64,000 bases of DNA from CAZUDO01 sp964618895. Its GTDB lineage: Bacteria > Desulfobacterota > Binatia > DP-6. Of this stretch, positions 57,373-64,000 are shown in pieces. Location: NCBI GenBank assembly GCA_964618895.1, contig CAZUDO010000107.1, positions 1 to 64,000 of the forward strand, in the 5' to 3' direction. The translations under genes and the position numbers were made by a program. The notes beneath the pieces were generated by a model. The model searched no databases. It was not told where the DNA came from and worked only from the letters and a program-made list of their open reading frames with translations. Numbering within the stretch: the first letter of the stretch is position 1; every line of letters begins with the position of its first letter.

Positions 57373-58883
57373 TCCGCCTCCATCGGCTGGAGCAGGGCGC
57401 CTGGGCCCGGCAATCCGGCGGCGATGCCGTCGATGGCGGGCGATCCCGTAGCGGGCTCGCAGAACACCGCGGCGAGCGTTACGGCGCTTCGTGCCGGGAA
57501 GCTCCCCTGCGGGGTCGGTACCGTGGCCGCCCCGGCGCGCTCGATCTTGCCGAGGGCGGTGGCGGCGGTCGGGAAGCACGGCTTGCTCTGCGCGTTCGAA
57601 CAGCAGAACTGCGGGATGCCGCCACGCCGGGAGGCCTGGGCGTTGCAGCTTGCCGTACAGGTCCCCGGGGCGCAGTTGTCGTCGCGGGGCTGCCCGGGGC
57701 ACGGCCGCGACCCGTTCAGGACGGTCAAGCCGGTCGTGAACGGATCGAGCCCGATCTGGATCGTGCCCGCCACCGTGCCCGACGGCGGGCAGTCGGCAGA
57801 CAGCTCGAACTCCTTGTCGTTGCTCGCGGCATCCTCGACGTGCACCTTCCCGTGCACGGTGCAGTCCTTGCCGGCGTTCCTCCCACCGGTGCACTTCCCG
57901 ACGGTCCCCACGTCGGTTCCCGAGCACTGCGGGCACACCTCGCTCGCACTGGTGATGTAGACGTCGGCGAGGAGGTTGACGTTCGCGGTGACGGCGCCCG
58001 ACTGGAAGTCGGCCTCGGTCACGGAGATGTTGCCGTCGAACCGGTTGACCACGCACACCGGGGTGGCGGCGATCAGGGGCAACGGCGCGCCGAACGTGGG
58101 GCCGTTGACGGTCCCCGCGCCGGTGGCTCCGGCGCCAGCGCAGGAGGTGTCGGCACCGCCACAGTCGGTGAGGCAGAAGTCGAGGATCGCGCTGCCGCCG
58201 ATGGGGAAGTTGTGGGCGCCGCCGTTCCAGCCGTTGTCGAGGTCGCCGCCGACGCCGCCGGCGACGGTGGTGAGCTTGAGCTCGCGCGGGCCGCCGGCGG
58301 GGTTGTCGGAGCATGCGATCGGAGGGGGCAGCGTGGTTGTAGTGGTGGTCGTCGGCGTGGTTCGGCAGGAGGACGCGGGGACCCGACGACAGACGAGCGT
58401 GAGCTTGTCGACGTCCTTGCGCGGCTTGCCGCTGGAGCGTGCCGTCATTGTGAACTTCGCGGACTTCGCCTTCCGGCACTTCCCGTTCGTCCTGCCGAGC
58501 GGCAGCCGGATTGTTGTCGGCGCGCCACAGCCCGCCGTCGTGAGGTCGGCGGGCGGTTGCAGTACGTCGAAGGCCGGGGGCGCCTTGATAATCGGCGGTC
58601 CGATCAGTGGCTGCTGCGTGCACCCGGGAACGTTCGTTTGCTGGACGCACACCGCGAGTTCGAACGTGCAGGCGCCGTCCGCCTGGCCGTCGGCGTCGCA
58701 GCTTGCGCCGTCGACGCAGGTGATGGCCGTGCCCGTCTTGGTGGCCGGAGCGTTCGACCGCCATTCGACAAAGCAGTCGGCCTTTGCTGGCTTCCCGCCG
58801 CCGGGGATGAGGGTCTGGGCGTGCGCAGCGGTACCGAGTGCGAGCAGCACACCAGTAATGAACGCGCGTCGACGGTTGGTCAT
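57363..58883 (-). CDS. Secreted protein with two lineage-specific Cys-rich domains
   Basis: This 506-residue exported protein starts at ATG 58883 with GGGAGG upstream and a signal peptide ending AAHA. The N-terminal Cys domain (about 28-170) contains ITCVDGASCDADG, GACTFELAVC and VDKLTLVCRRVP, and is the same domain as at 3252 and 51039. A short Thr linker follows (TTPTTTTTTTLPPP). The C-terminal domain has VYITSASEVCPQCSG, GKCTGGRNAGKDC, ADCPPSGTVAG and PGPGALLQPMEAEWR, homologous to the end of the protein at 49081-51042. It is the first gene of operon B and overlaps the DUF1302 barrel gene by 10 bases. Surface role presumed. Confidence 0.82.
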   Translation of the reverse strand: MTNRRRAFITGVLLALGTAAHAQTLIPGGGKPAKADCFVEWRSNAPATKTGTAITCVDGASCDADGQADGACTFELAVCVQQTNVPGCTQQPLIGPPIIKAPPAFDVLQPPADLTTAGCGAPTTIRLPLGRTNGKCRKAKSAKFTMTARSSGKPRKDVDKLTLVCRRVPASSCRTTPTTTTTTTLPPPIACSDNPAGGPRELKLTTVAGGVGGDLDNGWNGGAHNFPIGGSAILDFCLTDCGGADTSCAGAGATGAGTVNGPTFGAPLPLIAATPVCVVNRFDGNISVTEADFQSGAVTANVNLLADVYITSASEVCPQCSGTDVGTVGKCTGGRNAGKDCTVHGKVHVEDAASNDKEFELSADCPPSGTVAGTIQIGLDPFTTGLTVLNGSRPCPGQPRDDNCAPGTCTASCNAQASRRGGIPQFCCSNAQSKPCFPTAATALGKIERAGAATVPTPQGSFPARSAVTLAAVFCEPATGSPAIDGIAAGLPGPGALLQPMEAEWR

Positions 58884-58933
58884 GCACACCTCCCGCACAT
58901 GAGCAGGCTCTTGCGACTTCCATTTGTGGTGCG

Positions 58934-59001
58934 AGCCTATGAACCACCGGGTCGAATCGTCAATGAAGCCGACGCATTCATGGCCGCCATAATGCTATGC
59001 A
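58934..59001 (-). promoter_or_regulatory. Promoter of operon B with shared upstream element
   Basis: On the minus strand TGCATAGCATTAT (58989-59001) is followed after exactly 25 bases by CATTGACG, with the -35-like TTGACG at 58958-58963. A TAGGCT-like -10 lies at 58934-58939, about 50 bases before ATG 58883. Sequence and spacing match the region before operon A (53403-53471), indicating a common regulator. Confidence 0.65.
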
Positions 59002-59710
59002 ACTATCGGCTAGAGACTATCCGCAGCCTCAACTGCTCGGCGGAACGTCCACCCCGAATGACGGCGGCCGACCCGCGCGAGCACGAACCGACGAACAGAT
59101 GAGCAGAAGCCCTGACCTGCGAAGGAGCAGCGACGAACGACCCGCCGATGGACCGCCTGGGCACGCGCCGGCAGAGCAGTCGGTCGACACACAACGGGCA
59201 ATCCTCTCTGCACGCTTGGTGAGAGGGCACCGCATGGAGCAATGTGGCAGGCAGTATCAGCAGTATCTACCTGTGCCCGCTGCGTCTTGCCGGCGATGAC
59301 TATGCGTCGGGCAAGCCTGGCCGCCCTGGCGCCCTCGCCGCGCCGTCTCGGGAGCGGCTTGATCGACGGCAAGAGAACTATAGCTCTCTGCACCGAGGCG
59401 TTCGTGTCGATCCTGTCAGCGGCACCGTCTAGCGGGCCGATACTGCAGAGACCTACTCACGCACGTGACCACGCCTCACGCCCTTCCCTTGCACGGCGCC
59501 GACGCCCCGCGATAGAGCCGTCATAGTGACGCCCCCATCTCGGCGAGGTCGACGACTCATCGCGATGACCAGCGCGCTCATTCAGGCGTCCGGAATTCCC
59601 TCAGCGCCAGGAATGGCGTCACCGCCCCGGCGGGGCCTTCGTCGACACACTTTCGCGCATCCTCCAGGCGACGGTCGCAATCTTTCGACGACGTCATCGC
59701 AACGCCTGCG
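59002..59710. other. Gene-poor stretch
   Basis: About 700 bases between operon B and the next plus-strand frames. GC content is lower than in most of the window and short open frames are Arg/Ser/Pro-rich on both strands, without recognisable family or signal peptide. No RNA gene or repeat is apparent. It may be a decayed region. Confidence 0.5.
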
Positions 59711-60037
59711 ATGATCAATCCTACCCCCTGGATAACAGGGTTGGATCACTGTTCACTGTTGGCAGGCGCATGCTTCATCATGTTCCTGTGCATCGGGGAG
59801 GCACGGACGGCGACGCTGACGGACCTCCTGACCGAGGGGGGCATAAGGGAGAGGCTCCGTCCCATAGCGCAATCCTTCGGACAGGATGTCGCACTCCCTA
59901 CCGGTCATCGTGGCATCGCCCGGAATTCGCCTCTCTGGGCGAGCCGTTGCCAGGCAGGGTCCGACTTTCCGATCTGGTTGACGGCAAGTTCTACAACCGT
60001 GTACGAGCTTGGGCGACCGAAGGATCTTCGAGGGTGA
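59711..60037 (+). CDS. Short secreted-protein-like frame, possibly truncated
   Basis: This 108-residue frame carries a hydrophobic signal-like segment (SLLAGACFIMFLCIGEART) and then TLTDLLTEGGIRERLRPIA and QSFGQDVALPTG. This resembles the start of the beta-barrel transporter-like family that includes the protein at 62253, where a similar pre-barrel segment follows the signal peptide. After about residue 65 the sequence loses protein character and ends just before the next gene. I regard it as a probable truncated gene; a real short secreted protein is possible. Confidence 0.35.
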   Translation: MINPTPWITGLDHCSLLAGACFIMFLCIGEARTATLTDLLTEGGIRERLRPIAQSFGQDVALPTGHRGIARNSPLWASRCQAGSDFPIWLTASSTTVYELGRPKDLRG

Positions 60038-60041
60038 CAAC

Positions 60042-62213
60042 ATGAGACAGATAGCCATTGCCAATGAGGTCGCGACTACCGTTCGGTCTGTGGTCTGCCT
60101 ATGCCTCGTGGTGCTCGCGACGCCTCTGCCTGGTTGGGGGGCAGCGTTCACAGTGAACAGCACGGTCGATGCTGTCGATGCCTTCCCCGGGGATGGTTCG
60201 TGTGTCAGCCCCGCGGGTGCGTGCACATTGCGCGCGGCGGTTCAAGAAACGACCGCCCTATTTGGCCAGGACACGATCAGCTTGCCCCCGGGCATCTATG
60301 TCCTCCGTATCGTCGGCGCAGGCGAGGATTACGGCGCGAGTGGCGATCTCGACATAAGAGGCAACCTGACGATCAAGGGGACGGACGCGTTCACCACCAT
60401 CATCGACGCCAATCTCATCGATCGAGTCCTCCACGTCGTTTCCGGGACGCTTAATCTCGAGAACGTTACGGTACGAAACGGCAACGCGACGGACGATGGA
60501 GGTCGAATCTCCTGCATTGGGGACGACAACTTCTCCTGTCACGGCGGTGGGATCCTCATGGACAAAGGTGCGGGTCGAGTAACCGTCATGCACTCCGTCA
60601 TCAGCAACAACAGGAGCCTCGAGTCAGGTGGGGGTATCTTCAACTACCTTGGCACTCTGGAGGTTCTGGGAAGCACAATCAGCATGAATGAGGCCGCGCA
60701 AGGCGGGGGCATTGACAACAATCGCGGCATCCTCCGGGTGATCAACAGTACCATCAGTGGAAACGGGGCCGGGTTCTCGGGCGGCATAGCCAATGGACGG
60801 GGCACTGTGAGCAACTCAACGATCGCCAACAACGTGGGCAACGGCGAGATCACAGGGCTTCTTACCCCAAGCGATGCGACGCCACCGGAGTCTCCGCTAT
60901 TGCTCTTGAGCAATAGTATCATCGGTGGGAACGATTTCGGCGGCGATTGCCGGACCGGCGGGTACAAACTGGGTGGCTACAACATCTTCCGGCTCCCCCT
61001 AGCCGAGTTGGAGTCGCGAGGTTGTACCCTCAGAGCCACGCCGGGCACCGGAGCTTTGAACATCTTCGGCGTCAATCCGAGGCTGGGATCCCTCCAAGAC
61101 AACGGCGGGCCTGTCCATATTCTGACCCATGCGCTCCTACCGGGCAGCCCAGCCATAGATGCGGGGAACCCGCCAGATGGCACCGGAGCCGCCTGCGAAG
61201 GGATGGACGGGCGCTCTGTACCCCGCCCGCAAGGAGGGCGGTGCGACGTGGGTGCATATGAGGCGGGGGTGCAGGACTGCGAGGGGCAGGAGGGCGCCGT
61301 TCTGTGCGAGGACGGCAAGACCTGCACGACAGGAGAGACCTGCCACAGCGGAGTGTGTATGGACGGTATCAAAACGAACTGCGACGACAGAGATCCTTGT
61401 AGCGCTGACAGTTGCCTTGAGGGTCTGGGCTGCCAACACTTCCGGGTGCCCGGCTGCGGCTGTGGCGATCAACACGTCGAGCTCGCACTGGGAGAGCAGT
61501 GCGATGAGGGGTCGGCGAACGGGACACCCGGCTCGTGTTGCGACGCAGGCTGCAAACTTCGGCCTGCGGGCGAGACGTGCCGCTCAGCGGCCGACCTCTG
61601 TGACGTGAGCGAATCTTGTGATGGGCTCGAGGGTGCCTGCCCGCCGGACCTGTTCGCGTCCCCCGATAACGACAAGCCATGCCGACCCGCGGTGGATGCG
61701 TGCGACATCGCCGAAACCTGCACCGGTTCCGGCCTGGCCTGCCCGCCGGATACATTGCAGCCACACGAAACGAGGTGCGACGATCACGATCCCTGCTCGG
61801 AGAACGACGTGTGCAACGATGGCCATTGTTCCGGCATGCAGGTGTGCTCAGTCGACGTGAAGGTGGTGGCAGTCAAGAAGCCTCGGTTCGAGGTTGTCTG
61901 CCAGCTGAAGCCCGGAGAAGTGGGGCAGTGCACGGCGCTGGTCGAGGTTTCTAAGCCAAGTGGCGAGCGATGCCAGGGGAAGGTGGGACGCCCCAGGAAT
62001 TTCAATAGGAACGGGACCGCCAGAATCAGACTCCGGCTCAGCGGGAAGATTCGGCGGGCGTTGAGGAACGGAGACAGTGTTGCGATAAGTGTGTGTACAT
62101 TCGTACATCGGATAGGTAGTTCGATCACGGTCATCAGGCAGAAGCAGATGCGCTGCCCCAAAGGCAGATTAACGAGCACGTGCGAGATCACGCCCGAGGT
62201 GGCAGGCGAATGA
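60042..62213 (+). CDS. CSLREA-domain secreted beta-helix protein with disintegrin-like Cys region
   Basis: This 723-residue exported protein starts at ATG 60042, with GAGGGTGAC upstream and a signal peptide to about residue 34. A CSLREA domain (FTVNSTVDAVDAFPGDGSCV, ACTLRAAVQE) is followed by a right-handed beta-helix with HGGGILMDKGAGRVTVMHSV, NYLGTLEVLGSTISMNEAAQ and GGGIDNNRGILRVINSTIS. Then comes a choice-of-anchor-type end (DNGGPVHILTHALLPGSPAI, DAGNPPDG). A Cys-rich region (about 405-600; CDVSESCDGLEGACPPD, CDIAETCTGSGLACPPD) resembles disintegrin-like repeats of extracellular proteins. The basic C-terminal domain is unique. Surface or extracellular protein; GC content is below that of neighbours. 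Confidence 0.83.
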   Translation: MRQIAIANEVATTVRSVVCLCLVVLATPLPGWGAAFTVNSTVDAVDAFPGDGSCVSPAGACTLRAAVQETTALFGQDTISLPPGIYVLRIVGAGEDYGASGDLDIRGNLTIKGTDAFTTIIDANLIDRVLHVVSGTLNLENVTVRNGNATDDGGRISCIGDDNFSCHGGGILMDKGAGRVTVMHSVISNNRSLESGGGIFNYLGTLEVLGSTISMNEAAQGGGIDNNRGILRVINSTISGNGAGFSGGIANGRGTVSNSTIANNVGNGEITGLLTPSDATPPESPLLLLSNSIIGGNDFGGDCRTGGYKLGGYNIFRLPLAELESRGCTLRATPGTGALNIFGVNPRLGSLQDNGGPVHILTHALLPGSPAIDAGNPPDGTGAACEGMDGRSVPRPQGGRCDVGAYEAGVQDCEGQEGAVLCEDGKTCTTGETCHSGVCMDGIKTNCDDRDPCSADSCLEGLGCQHFRVPGCGCGDQHVELALGEQCDEGSANGTPGSCCDAGCKLRPAGETCRSAADLCDVSESCDGLEGACPPDLFASPDNDKPCRPAVDACDIAETCTGSGLACPPDTLQPHETRCDDHDPCSENDVCNDGHCSGMQVCSVDVKVVAVKKPRFEVVCQLKPGEVGQCTALVEVSKPSGERCQGKVGRPRNFNRNGTARIRLRLSGKIRRALRNGDSVAISVCTFVHRIGSSITVIRQKQMRCPKGRLTSTCEITPEVAGE

Positions 62214-62252
62214 GACGTGTGCCACGAACGTTCCGCGGCCGCATGCCCAGGG

Positions 62253-63521
62253 CTAAAAGCTTAGTTCTAAGCCGACCGACGGGATAACCTCCGCACGGAG
62301 GCCGTCGGAAGTCAGCGGCAGGATGACGCTCGTGAATCCCACGATGCTCCCCCAAGGATTCACCTTGACGCCGAGAACGAGGTCGACCACATCGCTGCGT
62401 GGAACGAAGGCGACGATCTTCGTGTCCGTTTGAGATTTCACAAACTCGTCAGCGCCGAACTGCCATTGCGCAAATGACGGTCCGTTTGCCCTCCGGACAA
62501 TCTCGAACTCGTCGGCGGTTAGAGACGAGCTGCCGATTATGTCGAGCAGGAACGCCAGGCGCTTGAAGGGCCGGAGGGACCCGCCGAGGGCATAACGAAC
62601 CCGGTCCCGCTCACCATCGTCGGCGTTGAATTCGAAACCGAGGCTGCCGTGTAGTTCGTGCGCCCCGAGCGCATGAGATGCCAGGAGACTCGGCGTGACG
62701 GTGGTGTCCCCGAGACCATGAAGGTTCCCGGAGCCACCGACGGGCAGGCGAAGCGTCAGGGCCGTTGCTACGCTCGCAAGCCGGGTGTCCAGGACCCGAT
62801 ATTTGGTCCGTAGTAGCGTATCCCCCGGGCCGAAGGCGCTCCCCTTGAAATGCACGGGCATCGATTCAGAACGTAAGTTCTTGCTGCAGGGAAGCTGTGG
62901 GCAGAAGCCTTCCGTGTAGACACCATCGAGTTCCAGGGAGTTCCAAAACAGCGGCTGGAGGAGATTGACGTCCCAAGCGTCGGTCAGGCCATACGTCGCG
63001 GACAGCAATATCTCGTGATTCGTGAGGCTGAATCGCGTGCCTACGAACTCCTGCTTAACACCGACGCCAGCTTTGTCGTAACGCCCGGTTGTCATAGCGA
63101 TCTGCCGTCCGAAGCCCGTGCCCCCAAACTCGGTAATATCCGCCCCCAGGTAGGTGGCACCGAGATCGAGTCGATGCCTACCGACGGTCCCGGGTATATC
63201 GACGAACACCGGACCGAAAGACTCCGTGGAGCGCTCTAGAGCACCCAGCTCGAAATTGAACCGATAGGTGAACCCCGGGGCGCTGGATGTAACGGGAAAA
63301 TCGATGCCGCGCAGCGCCAGCCGTTCGACTACAGGCGTTACGACCTCAATGAAGTTCGGGGCAGGAAAGCCGGTAGTCAAGAAGAAGTGGTGGAGCCTTT
63401 CGACGAGAGAGCGCGCTTCTGCATGCGCCGGACTTCCCCCCACTAGGGCGGCAGTCAGGATGCCAGCGAGGAAGCTGCGCAGCGAACCCGCATATGGTCC
63501 GAAAGACGGCGGACATCTCAT
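62253..63521 (-). CDS. Outer-membrane beta-barrel, MetA-pathway-phenol-transporter-like
   Basis: This 422-residue exported protein has a signal peptide ending GGSPAHA. A short helical region (LVERLHHFFLTTGFPAPNFI) is followed by alternating beta strands: FTYRFNFELGALERSTESFG, RHRLDLGATYL, EILLSATYGLTDAWDVNLLQ, VATALTLRLPVG and HGSLGFEFNADDGERDR. It closes with a C-terminal VIPSVGLELSF that ends in Phe. This is the pattern of the PF13557 transporter family of outer-membrane channels. GC content is lower than in the central window, like its neighbour. Substrate unknown. Confidence 0.75.
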   Translation of the reverse strand: MRCPPSFGPYAGSLRSFLAGILTAALVGGSPAHAEARSLVERLHHFFLTTGFPAPNFIEVVTPVVERLALRGIDFPVTSSAPGFTYRFNFELGALERSTESFGPVFVDIPGTVGRHRLDLGATYLGADITEFGGTGFGRQIAMTTGRYDKAGVGVKQEFVGTRFSLTNHEILLSATYGLTDAWDVNLLQPLFWNSLELDGVYTEGFCPQLPCSKNLRSESMPVHFKGSAFGPGDTLLRTKYRVLDTRLASVATALTLRLPVGGSGNLHGLGDTTVTPSLLASHALGAHELHGSLGFEFNADDGERDRVRYALGGSLRPFKRLAFLLDIIGSSSLTADEFEIVRRANGPSFAQWQFGADEFVKSQTDTKIVAFVPRSDVVDLVLGVKVNPWGSIVGFTSVILPLTSDGLRAEVIPSVGLELSF

Positions 63522-63555
63522 CTGTCAATCCCCGTCCTTCTGCTTCGCTCGAAAT

Positions 63556-64000
63556 TCATAACGGTTTCTTCAGGCTCAGTATCCTCCAGCCTCCGTCGTG
63601 ACGGCCGAGGACGCTGCTGATGCGTATCACGATGTCGAGCGGGCGGCCGCTGGGCGCGTCGGTGAAGACGTCCTCTCGGGTGAAGGTAGCCAGAGCCTCG
63701 TCGCCTTCGATCTGAATGTCGACGTCCGAGATGTGTACGGCGAGACCTGTGGCATTCGCGAAGTACTGCAGGAGGGCACTCCGCTGCCGTTCCGCCATCT
63801 CGGCCTGGATGCTTGCGAGGTCGTCGACGTCCTCGCGCTCGAGGGCACTCCGGTACTGCTCGATAAGCGCGTGGATCGCCTTCTCGTCGGCACTCGGCTC
63901 CTGAGCGAACGCGACGGCTCGCCAGCGCCCCGACGACGGCCCAGGTGGACGCTCGTGGGGGGCGGGCAGCTTCGGCTCCGCTTCCTCCCCACCGAGCGTC
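63556..64000 (-). CDS. NTF2-fold domain protein, 5' end beyond the window
   Basis: The minus-strand frame is open from the window edge to the stop at 63556, giving at least 147 residues. The N-terminal visible part is Pro/Glu-rich. From HALIEQYRSALEREDVDDLA onward it follows an NTF2-like fold: IQAEMAERQRSALLQYFANA, VHISDVDIQIEGDEALATFT and DIVIRISSVLGRHDGGWRIL. Such domains often close larger TPR, kinase or stress-response proteins. ATG 63798 lies inside the domain and is unlikely to be the start. Partner unknown. Confidence 0.6.
   Translation of the reverse strand, partial: TLGGEEAEPKLPAPHERPPGPSSGRWRAVAFAQEPSADEKAIHALIEQYRSALEREDVDDLASIQAEMAERQRSALLQYFANATGLAVHISDVDIQIEGDEALATFTREDVFTDAPSGRPLDIVIRISSVLGRHDGGWRILSLKKPL

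Noticed and set aside
59010..59393. 127-codon minus-strand frame in the gene-poor stretch
   Set aside because: Basic, Arg/Ala/Cys-rich, no recognisable fold, no good ribosome binding site, and overlapping frames on the other strand are equally long.

Overview
The window is about 64 kb of very GC-rich DNA from a Gram-negative, didermic bacterium. It encodes outer-membrane beta-barrels, many Sec-type signal peptides and an LPS-type glycosyltransferase. Several traits together point to a deltaproteobacterium-like lineage such as Candidatus Binatota: secreted proteins with long Thr/Ser linkers, DUF4215-type Cys repeats, beta-helix and CSLREA proteins, a DUF1302 barrel and TIGR00027 methyltransferases. 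That placement is an inference; there is no rRNA or complete tRNA here.

Layout. 0-9.2 kb is a junk-and-toxin zone. It holds a truncated DUF1778 antitoxin, fragments of a radical SAM gene and of two ATPase-type regulators, ParD with a frameshifted ParE, an intact Phd/VapC pair and a Phd/PIN pair whose toxin has an internal deletion. Among them lie a site-2 protease, a secreted PQQ-propeller protein and an AmpG-like MFS carrier. 9.2-14.5 kb has a zinc-ribbon/TPR protein, then a plus-strand group (secreted alpha/beta hydrolase, SnoaL-like protein, TIGR00027 methyltransferase, acyl-CoA dehydrogenase) facing an isoprenylcysteine methyltransferase-like gene. 14.9-22.1 kb has a large secreted beta-helix protein and catabolic-type enzymes (TIM-barrel isomerase, hydrolase, isocitrate lyase-type enzyme, acyl-CoA synthetase).

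22.1-33.0 kb is a cell-surface glycan block. A tight six-gene minus-strand operon (31.5 to 23.7 kb) encodes a CARDB-like membrane protein, a giant PF10131-type membrane/TPR protein, a GT2, a GT9 heptosyltransferase-like enzyme, a methyltransferase and a DUF2079 membrane protein, with a second DUF2079 protein divergent from it. 33-35.6 kb is another decayed island: HigBA with a palindromic operator, a DUF5647-type gene pair, a tRNA 3'-end-like remnant, and a broken Na+/alanine symporter joined to a broken copy of the DUF2079 tail. 35.8-46.1 kb encodes a secreted M12-type metalloprotease, a collagen-like protein co-translated with a membrane spermidine-synthase-like giant, and an ABC-binding-protein/histidine-kinase sensor pair.

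46.1-59.0 kb is the most interesting part. Two minus-strand operons appear to share one regulatory signal. Operon A runs from 53.37 down to 46.08 kb: 34-aa peptide, polyprenyl diphosphate synthase, three secreted Cys-rich proteins, an SGNH-like protein and an MBOAT acyltransferase. Operon B runs from 58.88 down to 53.67 kb: secreted Cys-rich protein, DUF1302 beta-barrel, secreted Thr-linker protein. Upstream of each is the same 13-mer placed exactly 25 nt before the same -35-like hexamer. Each operon also contains a hairpin with an identical 12-bp stem, and the operons share secreted-domain homology. I read this as a co-regulated, so far undescribed surface-protein/lipid module. 59.0-64.0 kb holds a gene-poor stretch, a less GC-rich CSLREA/beta-helix protein, a beta-barrel transporter-like protein and a partial NTF2-fold protein running off the edge.
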